Below, piece after piece: positions 1-8,448 of a DNA stretch of 64,000 bases; within the stretch, counting starts at the first letter, position 1, and every line of letters begins with the position of its first letter. The position numbers and the translations under genes were made by a program. The notes beneath the pieces were generated by a model. The model was given only the letters and a program-made list of their open reading frames with translations, ran no database searches and had not been told where the DNA came from. The stretch is from an uncultured Nitrospira sp. (GTDB lineage: Bacteria > Nitrospirota > Nitrospiria > Nitrospirales > Nitrospiraceae). The stretch lies in NCBI GenBank assembly GCA_902500825.1, contig CABVRX010000005.1:102052-166051 (forward strand), written 5' to 3'.

Positions 1-1
1 C

Positions 2-1654
2 ATTTACGAGCTGCATGTCAAGAGCTTCACCGCCCAACACCCGGACGTACCGGAACATATGCGCGGAACTTATGCCGCCCTGACCACGCCGGCCGTGCTC
101 GACCATCTGGTCGACCTCGGCGTTACAGCAGTCGAGTTGCTACCGATGCACTACTTTGTCCATGACCGATATCTTGCGGACCGCGGGCTGACCAACTATT
201 GGGGGTACAACACACTGGGATTTTTTGCTCCCGATATCCGGTACGCCGTGTCGCCGGTGCGAGGGCGTCATGTGCGCGAGTTCAAAACGATGGTCAAAAC
301 TCTCCATAGCGCCGGGATCGAAGTCATCCTGGATGTCGTCTACAACCACTCCGCCGAAGGCAACCACCTCGGACCGACCCTGTGTTTTCGAGGCATCGAC
401 AACGCTTCCTATTACAAGCTGGTGCCGGGCGATGCGCGTTATTACGTCGACTATACCGGTTGCGGAAACACCTTGCATGTCAGACACCCACGCGCGCTCC
501 AACTAATCATGGATAGTCTGCGGTACTGGGTGATGGACATGCATGTCGACGGTTTCCGCTTTGACCTCGCCTCGGCGCTGGCGCGGGAGCTGCACGAGGT
601 CGACCGGTTGAGCGCTTTCTTCGACATTCTCCATCAGGATCCCGTCCTATCCCAAGTCAAATTGATCGCCGAACCCTGGGACATTGGCGAGGGCGGCTAC
701 CAGGTTGGCAATTTCCCCGTCGGCTGGGCCGAGTGGAACGGGAAATATCGGGATACCATCCGACGCTATATCAAAGGGGATGGGGAGCAGGTGGCCGAAT
801 TGGCTTACCGGCTGACCGGCAGCAGCGATCTCTACGAAGGAAGCGGCAGGCGCCCGTTCGCCAGCGTGAACTTCGTCACGGCGCACGACGGATTCACCTT
901 GCATGATTTAGTCTCTTACAATTCGAAACACAATGAGGCCAATCTGGAGGAGAACCGTGATGGGACCGACGACAATCTCAGTTGGAATTGTGAAGTGGAA
1001 GGTCCGACAAATAATCCGGACATCATGGAACTGCGCGAACGCCAGAAGCGGAACTTCGTGGCGCTGCTGCTCCTCTCGCAGGGCGTGCCGATGATCTGCG
1101 GAGGCGATGAGATCGGTCGGACGCAGCAAGGCAACAATAACGCCTACTGCCAGGACAATGAGATCAGTTGGTACGATTGGAAGCTGGACCAAGCCAAGCG
1201 CGATCTTCTGTTCTTCGTTCGAAACATGATCGCGTTCCGAAAACAACATCCGGTCCTGCGGCGCCGGCGATTTTTCCACGGCCGACGCCTCCGAGGGTCT
1301 GAGGTCAAAGACCTGGCCTGGTTCCGGCCGGACGGAAAAGAGATGACCGACAAAGACTGGGACGCCGGGGACGCCAAGTCACTAGCCTTACGCCTCGCCG
1401 GGGACGCGATCGCCGAGACTGACGAGAAGGGCCGGCCGATCATCGACGATACTTTGCTGATTCTGCTCAACGCTCATCATATGCCACTCACCTTTACTCT
1501 CCCGGCACACAAGCGAGGCATACGTTGGCAGTCATTGCTCGACACGTCTGCGAGCAGCTTTCATCCCCAAAAGGTTCGTCTGCTCAAGGGAGGCGCGCAC
1601 TACGAGGTTGAGTCACGCTCGCTCGCCGTGCTTCGATTGCGGGTCCACGAATAA
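2..1654 (+). CDS. glgX: Glycogen debranching enzyme GlgX, 3' part (start lies outside the window)
   Basis: Hydrolyses alpha-1,6 branch points of glycogen limit dextrins in the cytoplasm. The reading frame is already open at base 2, upstream of the first ATG at 59, and encodes conserved family sequence there (YELHVKSFT), so the N-terminal CBM48-like part is cut off by the window edge. Glycoside hydrolase family 13 signatures are complete: DGFRFDLAS carries the nucleophile Asp, [19 protein letters not shown] the acid Glu, and [17 protein letters not shown] the third acidic residue. The stretch [19 protein letters not shown] is typical of GlgX/TreX rather than of branching enzymes. It converges with the SPFH lipoprotein gene after a 214-bp spacer in which I see no gene. 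Confidence 0.95.
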   Translation: MYELHVKSFTAQHPDVPEHMRGTYAALTTPAVLDHLVDLGVTAVELLPMHYFVHDRYLADRGLTNYWGYNTLGFFAPDIRYAVSPVRGRHVREFKTMVKTLHSAGIEVILDVVYNHSAEGNHLGPTLCFRGIDNASYYKLVPGDARYYVDYTGCGNTLHVRHPRALQLIMDSLRYWVMDMHVDGFRFDLASALARELHEVDRLSAFFDILHQDPVLSQVKLIAEPWDIGEGGYQVGNFPVGWAEWNGKYRDTIRRYIKGDGEQVAELAYRLTGSSDLYEGSGRRPFASVNFVTAHDGFTLHDLVSYNSKHNEANLEENRDGTDDNLSWNCEVEGPTNNPDIMELRERQKRNFVALLLLSQGVPMICGGDEIGRTQQGNNNAYCQDNEISWYDWKLDQAKRDLLFFVRNMIAFRKQHPVLRRRRFFHGRRLRGSEVKDLAWFRPDGKEMTDKDWDAGDAKSLALRLAGDAIAETDEKGRPIIDDTLLILLNAHHMPLTFTLPAHKRGIRWQSLLDTSASSFHPQKVRLLKGGAHYEVESRSLAVLRLRVHE

Positions 1655-1868
1655 CCCACAGCTTCCCCCGAAGCAGACGGTACTCCTGAATTTAAAAGAC
1701 AAGCCCACCGTTGCCAAAAATATCAAGCAATCGATTGGGCTCCGGGATTCAGGATATCATGGGTCTTGGAAAAGACTTCCAGCACATCTTTCATTGACGG
1801 GCAAAGACCTTTCACAGGAAACTGCTTCACCAGCGCCACCGCGTTCACAATCAGCATGATCAAGACTC

Positions 1869-2726
1869 CTATCGCGGTTGATCGGCGCCGGGATTAATAA
1901 TCAGTGGAACATTGAGCTTTTCAGGGACGATGAGAGTTTTGGCATTGGGGCTATCATAGAGCTTGAACCGCAAGTAGTCAGGCGTCAGCGTTTTGGTGAT
2001 GATCTCCTGCGCCTTCGACTGTCCTATGGCCCTTATCCTCAGGCTCTCGGCTTCCCCTTCCGAGCGAATCTTCAACGAATCACCCTCGCCTTTCGCCTGA
2101 ATCCTGGCAATGTCGGCGTTGCGCTCCGCAATCACGACCTCGAAGTCCTTTTGCTCTTTTTCCTGTTCTTTCGCTTGTTTCTGCTCGATGGCTCTCAACA
2201 CCATCTGCGAAAACTCCATTTCCGAGAGTGCCACGTTGTAGACGTCCAGATGTCGCCCTTTCATCGCTTCGACAACCACGGCCTCGATCTTATTGCCGAT
2301 TTCGCTGCTGCGCTCAGGAAGCGTGACCATGGTGTAATTCGCGACAACCGCGCGCACAGCCGACAAGAGTTGCGGTTGGACCAATTGCTTGTACCATTCA
2401 TGCCCCACTTCCTGGGCTAGAAAATATACTTCTTCCGGGATGGGGCGCATGGTAATCGCGGCATACACGGTCACCGGGAGATCGTCAGCGGTCAGCACAT
2501 CCACTTTTTCCTTGAAGGTTTTCCATTTCGTGTCGTACACGAAGACATCGTTCCAGGGCGCCCGCCAGTAGATTCCTTCTTTGAGCGGTTCCTTTGTCAG
2601 TCCGCTGGTGAGGGGGTACCAACGCAACCCTCGATTTCCCGGAGTCACTGTATTACTGCAGCCCTGGAGAACCATTATTATTGGGATCAGCAACAACAGT
2701 AGACGCGCCGTCAAGGAAACTTTCAT
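1869..2726 (-). CDS. SPFH/prohibitin-domain lipoprotein
   Basis: A 285-residue exported protein of the stomatin/prohibitin/flotillin (SPFH) superfamily. The N-terminus is a signal peptide ending in a lipobox (VLQGC, Cys23), so it should be lipid-anchored instead of using the usual N-terminal transmembrane helix. The SPFH core follows (about residues 30-180), then a charged, probably coiled-coil segment (about 180-235, rich in K, E, Q and A) as in prohibitins. The start has a strong ribosome site (GAGGAGG, 5 nt upstream). Prohibitin-like proteins assemble membrane rings that modulate proteases such as FtsH; an ftsH gene occurs at 25.3 kb but is not adjacent, so a link is only speculation. Confidence 0.8.
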   Translation of the reverse strand: MKVSLTARLLLLLIPIIMVLQGCSNTVTPGNRGLRWYPLTSGLTKEPLKEGIYWRAPWNDVFVYDTKWKTFKEKVDVLTADDLPVTVYAAITMRPIPEEVYFLAQEVGHEWYKQLVQPQLLSAVRAVVANYTMVTLPERSSEIGNKIEAVVVEAMKGRHLDVYNVALSEMEFSQMVLRAIEQKQAKEQEKEQKDFEVVIAERNADIARIQAKGEGDSLKIRSEGEAESLRIRAIGQSKAQEIITKTLTPDYLRFKLYDSPNAKTLIVPEKLNVPLIINPGADQPR

Positions 2727-2775
2727 ATATCCCTCCTCTTCTTACGTTCGCCGTGTCATCCACCGAGTCTTAATT

Positions 2776-3129
2776 CTACGGGATAGTCGGGGACCGTGGC
2801 CTGCTTCGATCCACCGCCGCATGAGCTTCGGCTACTCGTTCAAGTTCCTGTGCGGTTTGTTGGTAGTAGCGCGCCAACAACCGAGCACCGGAGACCAAAT
2901 CTGCTTCTGGCCCAAAGAGCGCCTCGTAACGCGCAGCGGCCGTTGCTTGCGCATGGGCTTTTTCGCGCATCGAAACGGCTTGATCCCGGTAGTAGCTTGC
3001 AATGGCCTTCTGATCATAGGAGGGATCATAGGAGCTCATATCGAGCGGTTCATACGAAGCGCACCCGCCGATTCCTATGAGGCATACCGATAGGATCCAG
3101 CCCGCCGTCGCTGCTGATTTGTGAGCCAT
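2776..3129 (-). CDS. Small hypothetical lipoprotein
   Basis: A 117-residue protein with a signal peptide and lipobox (GIGGC, Cys23), followed by an alpha-helical region rich in Ala, Gln, Arg and Tyr (about residues 40-110). No family recognised with certainty. It lies upstream of the SPFH lipoprotein gene on the same strand with a 49-bp gap, so the two probably form one transcription unit of lipoproteins. No convincing Shine-Dalgarno sequence precedes the ATG. Confidence 0.65.
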   Translation of the reverse strand: MAHKSAATAGWILSVCLIGIGGCASYEPLDMSSYDPSYDQKAIASYYRDQAVSMREKAHAQATAAARYEALFGPEADLVSGARLLARYYQQTAQELERVAEAHAAVDRSRPRSPTIP

Positions 3130-3601
3130 GAGCGACTCTTGCCGTTAAGCCGAGGATCTCTCAACACTTAAAAGGATGAGCTGAGCGCCTGCCGGTTATT
3201 GTACTACACGAAATACTTCAAGGGTTGGACGCGCTGCGACACTGTTCGTGTCCCGAACTTGATCGGCTTTGTTGGCAACGATCGGGATTGAAAAGAATTC
3301 GACCATTGGATCGTTCGGCCCCTCTCCAGGATTCATCATGATGATGTCGAAAGAGGCAACAGCCCTCTAGACGCCACTGTCCCGTAATGCCACAAATTCC
3401 TCTCCCGTCGGCACTCATTGAACCTAAAACGCTGCGTTCTTTCGTTGATGCCACATTCCGTGGGCATTGGCATCGTCGATGCACGGACATCTGTATGAGG
3501 CCTCAGCCCTCGTGAGCTCAAGACAATGAGGCACTGGTCATGAGCGGGATCGACAAGACCTCAGGCAATTGAAGTGAAAAGTGCCTAAAAGGGAGAACAT
3601 C
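3130..3601. other. Intergenic region, 472 bp, divergent promoters expected
   Basis: The region separates the leftward lipoprotein pair from the rightward stress genes, so both promoters should lie here. Short minus-strand open frames exist (3218-3490, 3336-3521) but have no start signals or recognisable sequence. I see no other structure. Confidence 0.4.
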
Positions 3602-3754
3602 ATGTTTCGTCATCCCCGTTACCTCGAAATTCCATGGGAAGTTCATTGGGATCAGAAAGAAAGCGAGCCCCATCATCATGTGCTGCTCATGCTTATTGTG
3701 ATCCTTATGGCGATGTTTTTGATCGGGGTCGGTGTGATAAGCGGCCTGATGTAG
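3602..3754 (+). CDS. Small single-span membrane protein (50 aa)
   Basis: A short frame encoding 50 residues: a polar N-terminal half with a His cluster (SEPHHH, residues 21-26), then one hydrophobic helix of about 20 residues ending close to the C-terminus. It is preceded by a good ribosome site (AAGGGAG, 6 nt before the ATG) and ends 32 bp before the phosphoribosyltransferase gene, consistent with being the first gene of that operon. Function unknown. The ribosome site and the clean helix argue for a real gene, but there is no homology evidence. Confidence 0.55.
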   Translation: MFRHPRYLEIPWEVHWDQKESEPHHHVLLMLIVILMAMFLIGVGVISGLM

Positions 3755-3786
3755 ACTCGTGAGCTCCGCGAAGGGAAGTAGAAAGC

Positions 3787-4458
3787 GTGACGTTCAACAA
3801 TCGCGAAGAGGCCGGTCGTCGACTCGTTGAGCGGTTGATCCAATACCGCGGCGACCCAACAGCCATTATTTTGGCGCTTCCACGTGGTGGGGTCGCAGTC
3901 GGTTACCAACTGAGCCTGGGGCTGCATCTTCCGCTGGACGTCTTCATCGCGCGAAAGCTGGGAGCACCGGACAATCCTGAATATGCGCTAGGCGCGGTGA
4001 GTGAAACAGGAACGATCCATCTGAACCCTGACGCACTCGCCGTCTATAATCTTTCTGGTCAAGAAATCGAAGACCTGGCTCAGGCACAACAACAAGAGGT
4101 CGCTCGACGGCAGGTTCTCTATCGACGGGGCCGACAGCTCCCTACCCTCAGTGGCCGAACCGTCATTCTCGTCGATGACGGCATCGCCACCGGTTCCACA
4201 TTCTTCGCCTCGGCCAAATCTATCAAGCACCTGACGCCCCGCCGCCTGATTGGTGCCATTCCAGTGGGTCCAGTGGAGACAATACGAGAGATTCGCGGTC
4301 AGGTGGATGAGTTGGTCGTCCTGGCCACACCGGAACCTTTCTGGGCCGTCGGTAACCACTATATCGATTTTGCACAGATCAGCGATCACGATGTGGTGGA
4401 GTCTATGAGACTGGCTGAGGAAGCACTGCGAGAGAGATCACCACCCCTCTTCGCTTAA
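3787..4458 (+). CDS. Type I phosphoribosyltransferase-family protein
   Basis: A 223-residue cytoplasmic protein starting at GTG. The PRPP-binding loop is clear: VILVDDGIATGSTFFAS (around residues 125-141), preceded by the early conserved segment LALPRGGVAVG and DVFIARKLGAP, which are typical of the stand-alone phosphoribosyltransferases found beside universal stress proteins or fused to dienelactone hydrolases. The substrate is not known for this subgroup. It sits between a small membrane protein gene and a tandem UspA gene on the same strand, which suggests a stress or dormancy context. Confidence 0.88.
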   Translation: MTFNNREEAGRRLVERLIQYRGDPTAIILALPRGGVAVGYQLSLGLHLPLDVFIARKLGAPDNPEYALGAVSETGTIHLNPDALAVYNLSGQEIEDLAQAQQQEVARRQVLYRRGRQLPTLSGRTVILVDDGIATGSTFFASAKSIKHLTPRRLIGAIPVGPVETIREIRGQVDELVVLATPEPFWAVGNHYIDFAQISDHDVVESMRLAEEALRERSPPLFA

Positions 4459-4557
4459 AACCGATTCTCTGGTCTTGTGCCGATTCAACGGCAATAGGAA
4501 GAAGAAGGGATCGCGTCCTCTCCGTTGTTGTGAGGTTCAAATGGGAAAGGCCATGCT

Positions 4558-5415
4558 ATGAGAGTCGTCATCGGCGTCGATTGGTCGGATCAGGCATTCG
4601 CTGCCGTTACCCAGACGTTTCAACTCTATCATCCGACGGACGTCACGCTGGTCCACAGCGTCGATTTAGGAATTTTGAAACATCCGTTCATGGCCCAAGC
4701 AGGCAACGTGCAGGGGTACGATGATTTCCGTCATGCGATGGTGGATTCGGGAAGCCAACTGCTGGAGCGCGCCGCCGCCATGGTACCGGTGGAGGTTGCG
4801 TCGATCAGGAAGGTAAACGAAATCGGCAGTCCCGCTCAACTCATCCTCGACTGTGCAAATAACCTCTCAGCCGGCTTGGTTGTCGTCGGCGCGCGCGGAC
4901 GAAGCCGTCTTTCCGAGGTTGTCCTCGGAAGTGTATCCCATCGTGTGCTCATGCACAGTTCACGGCCGGTCCTGATTGTCCGAGGCGCTGTCCGTAAAGT
5001 CCGGCGAGTGCTCGTCGCCATTGAGGATCGAGACGACGCCGACCGAATTGCGAAGTGGCTGACACACTATCCCTTTGTGGATTCCACCGAGCTCTGCGTG
5101 CTGCATGCTCTCGTTCCGATCGGAATAAGCGATCCCTATGACGCGCTGGGAACCGGAATATGGTGGGAGGGTGCGGAGCGCTATGCGGATGAACTCGTCA
5201 AATCAACCGCCTGCAAAATCGTGAACCCTCGTTATACGGTGAGCACGAAGGTCGCCACGGGCAATCCTGCAGCGGTGATTGAAGAGGAGGCTGACGGTAG
5301 GGATTTGGTGGTCGTGACCTCCCATGGACGCAAGGGCCTTTCTCGTTTCCTCTTGGGAAGCGTGTCCCATGCCGTTGTGCACCACGTGACCTGTCCGGTC
5401 CTTGTCCTACGGTGA
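4558..5415 (+). CDS. Universal stress protein with two UspA domains
   Basis: A 285-residue protein made of two UspA domains in tandem (about residues 1-145 and 148-285). Each ends with the ATP-binding type motif: GARGRSRLSEVVLGSVSHRV in the first and SHGRKGLSRFLLGSVSHAV in the second, both followed by PVLIVR/PVLVLR. The motif G-2x-G-9x-G(S) indicates nucleotide binding. It is probably co-transcribed with the phosphoribosyltransferase upstream and the broken cytochrome downstream (11 bp between its stop and that ATG). Confidence 0.93.
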   Translation: MRVVIGVDWSDQAFAAVTQTFQLYHPTDVTLVHSVDLGILKHPFMAQAGNVQGYDDFRHAMVDSGSQLLERAAAMVPVEVASIRKVNEIGSPAQLILDCANNLSAGLVVVGARGRSRLSEVVLGSVSHRVLMHSSRPVLIVRGAVRKVRRVLVAIEDRDDADRIAKWLTHYPFVDSTELCVLHALVPIGISDPYDALGTGIWWEGAERYADELVKSTACKIVNPRYTVSTKVATGNPAAVIEEEADGRDLVVVTSHGRKGLSRFLLGSVSHAVVHHVTCPVLVLR

Positions 5416-5426
5416 AAGGATCGAAG

Positions 5427-5786
5427 ATGAAGCCGACACTGACTCTTGGGATGATACTTATGTCCGTTTTGACTTCCGTCGGCTTTGCTCAAGCGATCCA
5501 AGGGGATTCGAAAGCTGGACAAACCGTGTATGAACAACAGTGCCTCCGTTGCCATGGTTCCCAACTGGATGGGAACGGGCCGGAGAGCCAAGACCTAATC
5601 GTCCGGCCAGCCAATCTTCAATCTCAAATCACTCGCTCCAAGACCGATTGAGAACTACTCGTAACGATCTCAAACGGCGTCTCGTTCAGCCCGATGCACC
5701 GTTTTCGCGCCAAGCTGACGGATCAACAAATGCTGGATGTGCTGTCTTACATCAGATCCGTATCGCCACCCGACCTGACCAGCTAA
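5427..5786 (+). pseudogene. Small c-type cytochrome interrupted by an in-frame TGA
   Basis: The frame opens at ATG 5427 (ribosome site AAAGGA) with a signal peptide ending near FAQA, followed by the haem site CLRCH. It stops at TGA 5649-5651 after 74 codons, too short for a cytochrome c fold. Reading past the TGA in the same frame gives 44 more codons of convincing class I cytochrome: a Met (SPMHRF) where the distal haem ligand is expected and the C-terminal helix LTDQQMLDVLSYIRS, ending at TAA 5784. The total of about 119 residues is the normal family length. A single base change, for example TGG to TGA, explains it. Sequencing error is possible. Confidence 0.75.
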
Positions 5787-5842
5787 TCCGTTGATTGTTC
5801 CATAAACCCCGAATCATCGTAGTGCTCCTCTCATCCAACATA

Positions 5843-6306
5843 ATGCTCGTCCACAAAGCTGCGATCGGGGTGAGCGGCTGAATCTCACGGGCGAGCAGGC
5901 GATCCGCAAGGTGGTTGACTCGATGAAACTTCGACTCGCCGAGACCGATCAGCTCGACGTCATGGAAGGGGTGCTCCTGCAGCCGATGGTCACCGGCGGC
6001 GTGGAAGTCATGATCGGGGTCACTGACGACCCCTTATTCGGTCCGTTGATTGCGTTTGGCCTCGGCGGGATTCACGTCGAGATTCTCGGCGATGTACAGT
6101 TCCGCATCACGCCCCTTACTGACCGCGACGCCACGGAAATGATTCGAGGGATCAAAGGCTATCGGCTGCTTACCGGCTATCGAGGGCATCCACCGGCCGA
6201 TCTTGACGCCTTGGAAGAAACGTTGCTGCGAGTGTCTCGTCTCGTTGAAGAAATTCCGGAGATCAGGGAACTCGACTTGAATCCGATCTTCGTCCGACTG
6301 CCGTTG
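5843..6306 (+). pseudogene. Remnant of an NDP-forming acyl-CoA synthetase (ATP-grasp part)
   Basis: The longer frame (in frame from about 5872 to 6306) encodes the end of an ATP-grasp domain as in ADP-forming acetyl-CoA synthetase or Pat-type acyltransferases: GVLLQPMVTGGVEVMIGV, FGPLIAFGLGGIHVEI, then EIRELDLNPIFV. Upstream, VHKAAIG is encoded in a different frame (5843-5869), and the two join if one G is restored in the GGGG run at about 5867-5870. All the CoA-binding, ligase and early ATP-grasp parts (about 500 or more residues) are missing, and the extreme C-terminus runs into the antisense antitoxin gene. This is a decayed fragment, not a working gene. Confidence 0.78.
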
Positions 6307-6335
6307 GACGACGAGTCGCCGTGCCATCCGTCAAA

Positions 6336-6575
6336 TCAGCGCTCCCGTAACTTGTCTGTGATTTCTGCGCGAGCGTCCGCCCATAATCGGCCTGCGTCAG
6401 GATTTGTCCGATACGACGCTAGTCGCTCACGAATGATTCTTCGATGCCATTCGGGGACGGGAACCTGCACAGGGTTTGCGGCAATGCGATCCCACAGAGA
6501 TTGCACAAAATCAATTCGTTCATCGATAGTACGCTCGTCGAATCCTGGAGGTGGAGAAGAGATTGGTTTGGACAT
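6336..6575 (-). CDS. Putative addiction module antitoxin (TIGR02574-like), orphan
   Basis: A 79-residue protein resembling the 'putative addiction module component' family: IDERIDFVQSLWDRIA near the start, then VPEWHRRIIRERLASYRTNP and a short acidic/basic tail. These antitoxins are normally followed directly by a ParE/RelE-type toxin gene. Here the downstream side on the same strand is occupied by the acyl-CoA synthetase remnant and no toxin frame is visible on either side, so it appears to be an orphan. The ribosome site is weak. Confidence 0.7.
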   Translation of the reverse strand: MSKPISSPPPGFDERTIDERIDFVQSLWDRIAANPVQVPVPEWHRRIIRERLASYRTNPDAGRLWADARAEITDKLRER

Positions 6576-6653
6576 ATGGAGTACCTGCTGCGAATCAAGT
6601 ATCTCGCAAGTTAAGTGCGGTGAAAATAGCGGGCATGATCTTTATAGTCAGGT

Positions 6654-7121
6654 CTACTGCTCCGGGTGGGGATCTTTTCTGATGAGCGCGAGATAGAGCA
6701 ACGTATCGGCGAGATCTTGATCGGTCATGGTGGTATCGGGAAACATGCCGGTCCCGGGATGGCCTTCGCGGATAGCGCGAGCTCGCTCCTTGTCGGTTTT
6801 CAGACGCAGCTCATCGGGATTCCGCAAATCGGAGGGAGGAGGATTCAGTTTCGCGATGAGCGTCGCTGTGTCCACTGCTAGTCGAGGCGGCCTCCCGATA
6901 TACCCATCGATCCCATGACAGTAGTAACACACACCTTTGCCATTGAAGATGTCACGACCTCGAAGGATATTGCCCTTCAATTTTCCACTGGGTGACGATT
7001 GACCGGACTCGGCCCAGGCGTAATTGGTTACAGGTACCATCTCCATTCCCGGCCAGCCCACGAAGAGTAGACTGAACAAGACCAGCTGGCTAAGCCTGAA
7101 GTTAGAGAGAGTGCGCCTCAC
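6654..7121 (-). CDS. Monohaem c-type cytochrome
   Basis: A 155-residue exported protein with a GTG start preceded by AAAGGCAGG. The signal peptide runs to about residue 37 (YAWA). The haem site is CYYCH (around residues 65-69), and Met residues in GHPGTGMFPDTTMTDQDL are candidates for the axial ligand; the C-terminal helix DLADTLLYLALIRK is typical of class I cytochromes c. It is likely a periplasmic electron carrier. It is followed upstream by hemerythrin and CBS genes on the same strand. Confidence 0.85.
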   Translation of the reverse strand: MRRTLSNFRLSQLVLFSLLFVGWPGMEMVPVTNYAWAESGQSSPSGKLKGNILRGRDIFNGKGVCYYCHGIDGYIGRPPRLAVDTATLIAKLNPPPSDLRNPDELRLKTDKERARAIREGHPGTGMFPDTTMTDQDLADTLLYLALIRKDPHPEQ

Positions 7122-7148
7122 GTCGCCTGCCTTTCTCTTCGAGTGCCG

Positions 7149-7628
7149 TCAGTGCTGGCTGCAACAGCTATTGTACCGGTCCTCTGGAATACTGTTCATG
7201 TTGCTGAAGACGGTTGCGCATTCTTCCGCACTGGTCACAGTATCGATTGCAGGATAGAGCGCTCGCTCTTCCTTCCTGTTATGAGAGCTCAAGAGGTTGA
7301 CCAGCGCCTGCTCGTCCTGATCGGTCTCGAGATTCTGCCCTTCCACTTTGTGATGAATCGCCTCAAGCAACTGCCGGATCTGGCTATGCTCAAACCGCAT
7401 CACGGGCGTCGGCCCGTCCTCGATCATTCCGGTCTTCTCTTCCCACATCGGAAACAGCAGCTCCTCTTCCCATACGATATGCCGCTGGAGACCGACTTTG
7501 AATTCCTTGAAGGCTTCCTTGGCCTTGGCAAAATCCGAGCGTTTCGAAGTTTGAAAGATCTTGAACAGCTCGTCCAGCCTGTCGTGGTCCTCTTCATAAA
7601 ACACCGTGATTGTCTTCTGCTCGCTCAT
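7149..7628 (-). CDS. Hemerythrin-like (HHE) domain protein
   Basis: A 159-residue cytoplasmic protein with a hemerythrin HHE cation-binding domain: the first helix has YEEDHDRLDELF, then LQRHIVWEEELLFPMWEE, RFEHSQIRQLLEAIHHKVE and SHNRKEERALYPAI, giving the His/Glu ligands of a di-iron site. I chose the ATG at 7628 because GGAGAG lies 8 nt upstream; an in-frame ATG at 7640 has no such site. Expected to bind O2 or NO, or to handle iron. Confidence 0.88.
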   Translation of the reverse strand: MSEQKTITVFYEEDHDRLDELFKIFQTSKRSDFAKAKEAFKEFKVGLQRHIVWEEELLFPMWEEKTGMIEDGPTPVMRFEHSQIRQLLEAIHHKVEGQNLETDQDEQALVNLLSSHNRKEERALYPAIDTVTSAEECATVFSNMNSIPEDRYNSCCSQH

Positions 7629-7696
7629 TATTCTCTCCATAGTGACTCAGATATAGAATGAGGAGTCCGCTCCGGCTGCGTCCAGAACTTATCTCT

Positions 7697-8140
7697 TCAG
7701 CCGGCCGCATCCTCGATAGATACTCCGAGCCCGATCCAAGCTCTCAAGAGATCATGACGAGTAATTGAGTACGCCACCTTCCCATTCCTCTTCACCGGCA
7801 AGCTCAAGAGTCTTTTGCCCTCCATGATCTTCACCGCTTCATCAACGCTCGTCTCGTCGGTCACAGCGATGTGTTCCTTAGCCATCACATCTCCGGCTGT
7901 TAAACGATTGAGATCCTTCTTGGCCTCCAGCGCCCGAAGAATATCGAACTCGCTGATGAAGCCGATGAAAGCGCCTCGCTCGTCGACGACCGGTGCGCCG
8001 GGAGTATGAGTGGCCAGGAGTTCAACGGCAACTCCCATCGCATTCTGATCACGACGAAAAATAAGCGCGTTCGTCGCACGTATCTGCCCGACGGTCTTGA
8101 ACCCTCCTGCAGGAACCCCCGGCTCGGCTAACGTAGTCAT
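7697..8140 (-). CDS. Tandem CBS-domain protein
   Basis: A 147-residue protein composed of two CBS motifs (about residues 15-75 and 80-142), with the conserved G-A-P-V-V-D-E and D-V-M elements (TPGAPVVDERGAF, LTAGDVMAKEHIAV). Such Bateman modules bind adenosine nucleotides and act as energy sensors. The ATG at 8140 is preceded by AGGAGG with a 7-nt spacing; a TTG immediately upstream is less likely. No effector domain is present, so the partner is unknown. Confidence 0.88.
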   Translation of the reverse strand: MTTLAEPGVPAGGFKTVGQIRATNALIFRRDQNAMGVAVELLATHTPGAPVVDERGAFIGFISEFDILRALEAKKDLNRLTAGDVMAKEHIAVTDETSVDEAVKIMEGKRLLSLPVKRNGKVAYSITRHDLLRAWIGLGVSIEDAAG

Positions 8141-8448
8141 CAAAATTCCTCCTGGTTGATGGGTGATAGAGCTGAATCTGTCGTTTGCACAAAACTCCCG
8201 CCGATTTCCTCTATTGATTGAGAGCCTTCCTCCTTAAGATTGGGTTCAGAACAGCTGAGTGCGATTCTGATGCCGTCACCACGCTGGTTGCAAGACATGT
8301 GCGATAGGTATTGGGTGAAATTGCTACTTGAGGCAGCTAAACCAAGCGGTGAGCGGCCGATGTGATGCAAGAATACCCAGAGCGATATTGTGAGGTGTGG
8401 AAAAACGCAACAGGAATAAGGTGAAAGCAGTAAATCCCTTTGCCCTGC
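8141..8448. other. Intergenic region, 308 bp
   Basis: The region lies upstream of the CBS gene and downstream of the TsdA-like gene, both leftward. It should hold the CBS promoter. I see no coding frame or repeat that I can support. Confidence 0.35.

Noticed and set aside
5649..5651. TGA as a selenocysteine codon in the cytochrome
   Set aside because: A weak 5-bp stem (AACGA/TCGTT) can be drawn after it, but there is no convincing SECIS, no Sec genes in the window, and small cytochromes c are not known selenoproteins. A nonsense change is simpler.
6034..6327. Leftward frame as the missing toxin of the antitoxin
   Set aside because: It is antisense to the ATP-grasp remnant and has no ParE/RelE-type sequence.
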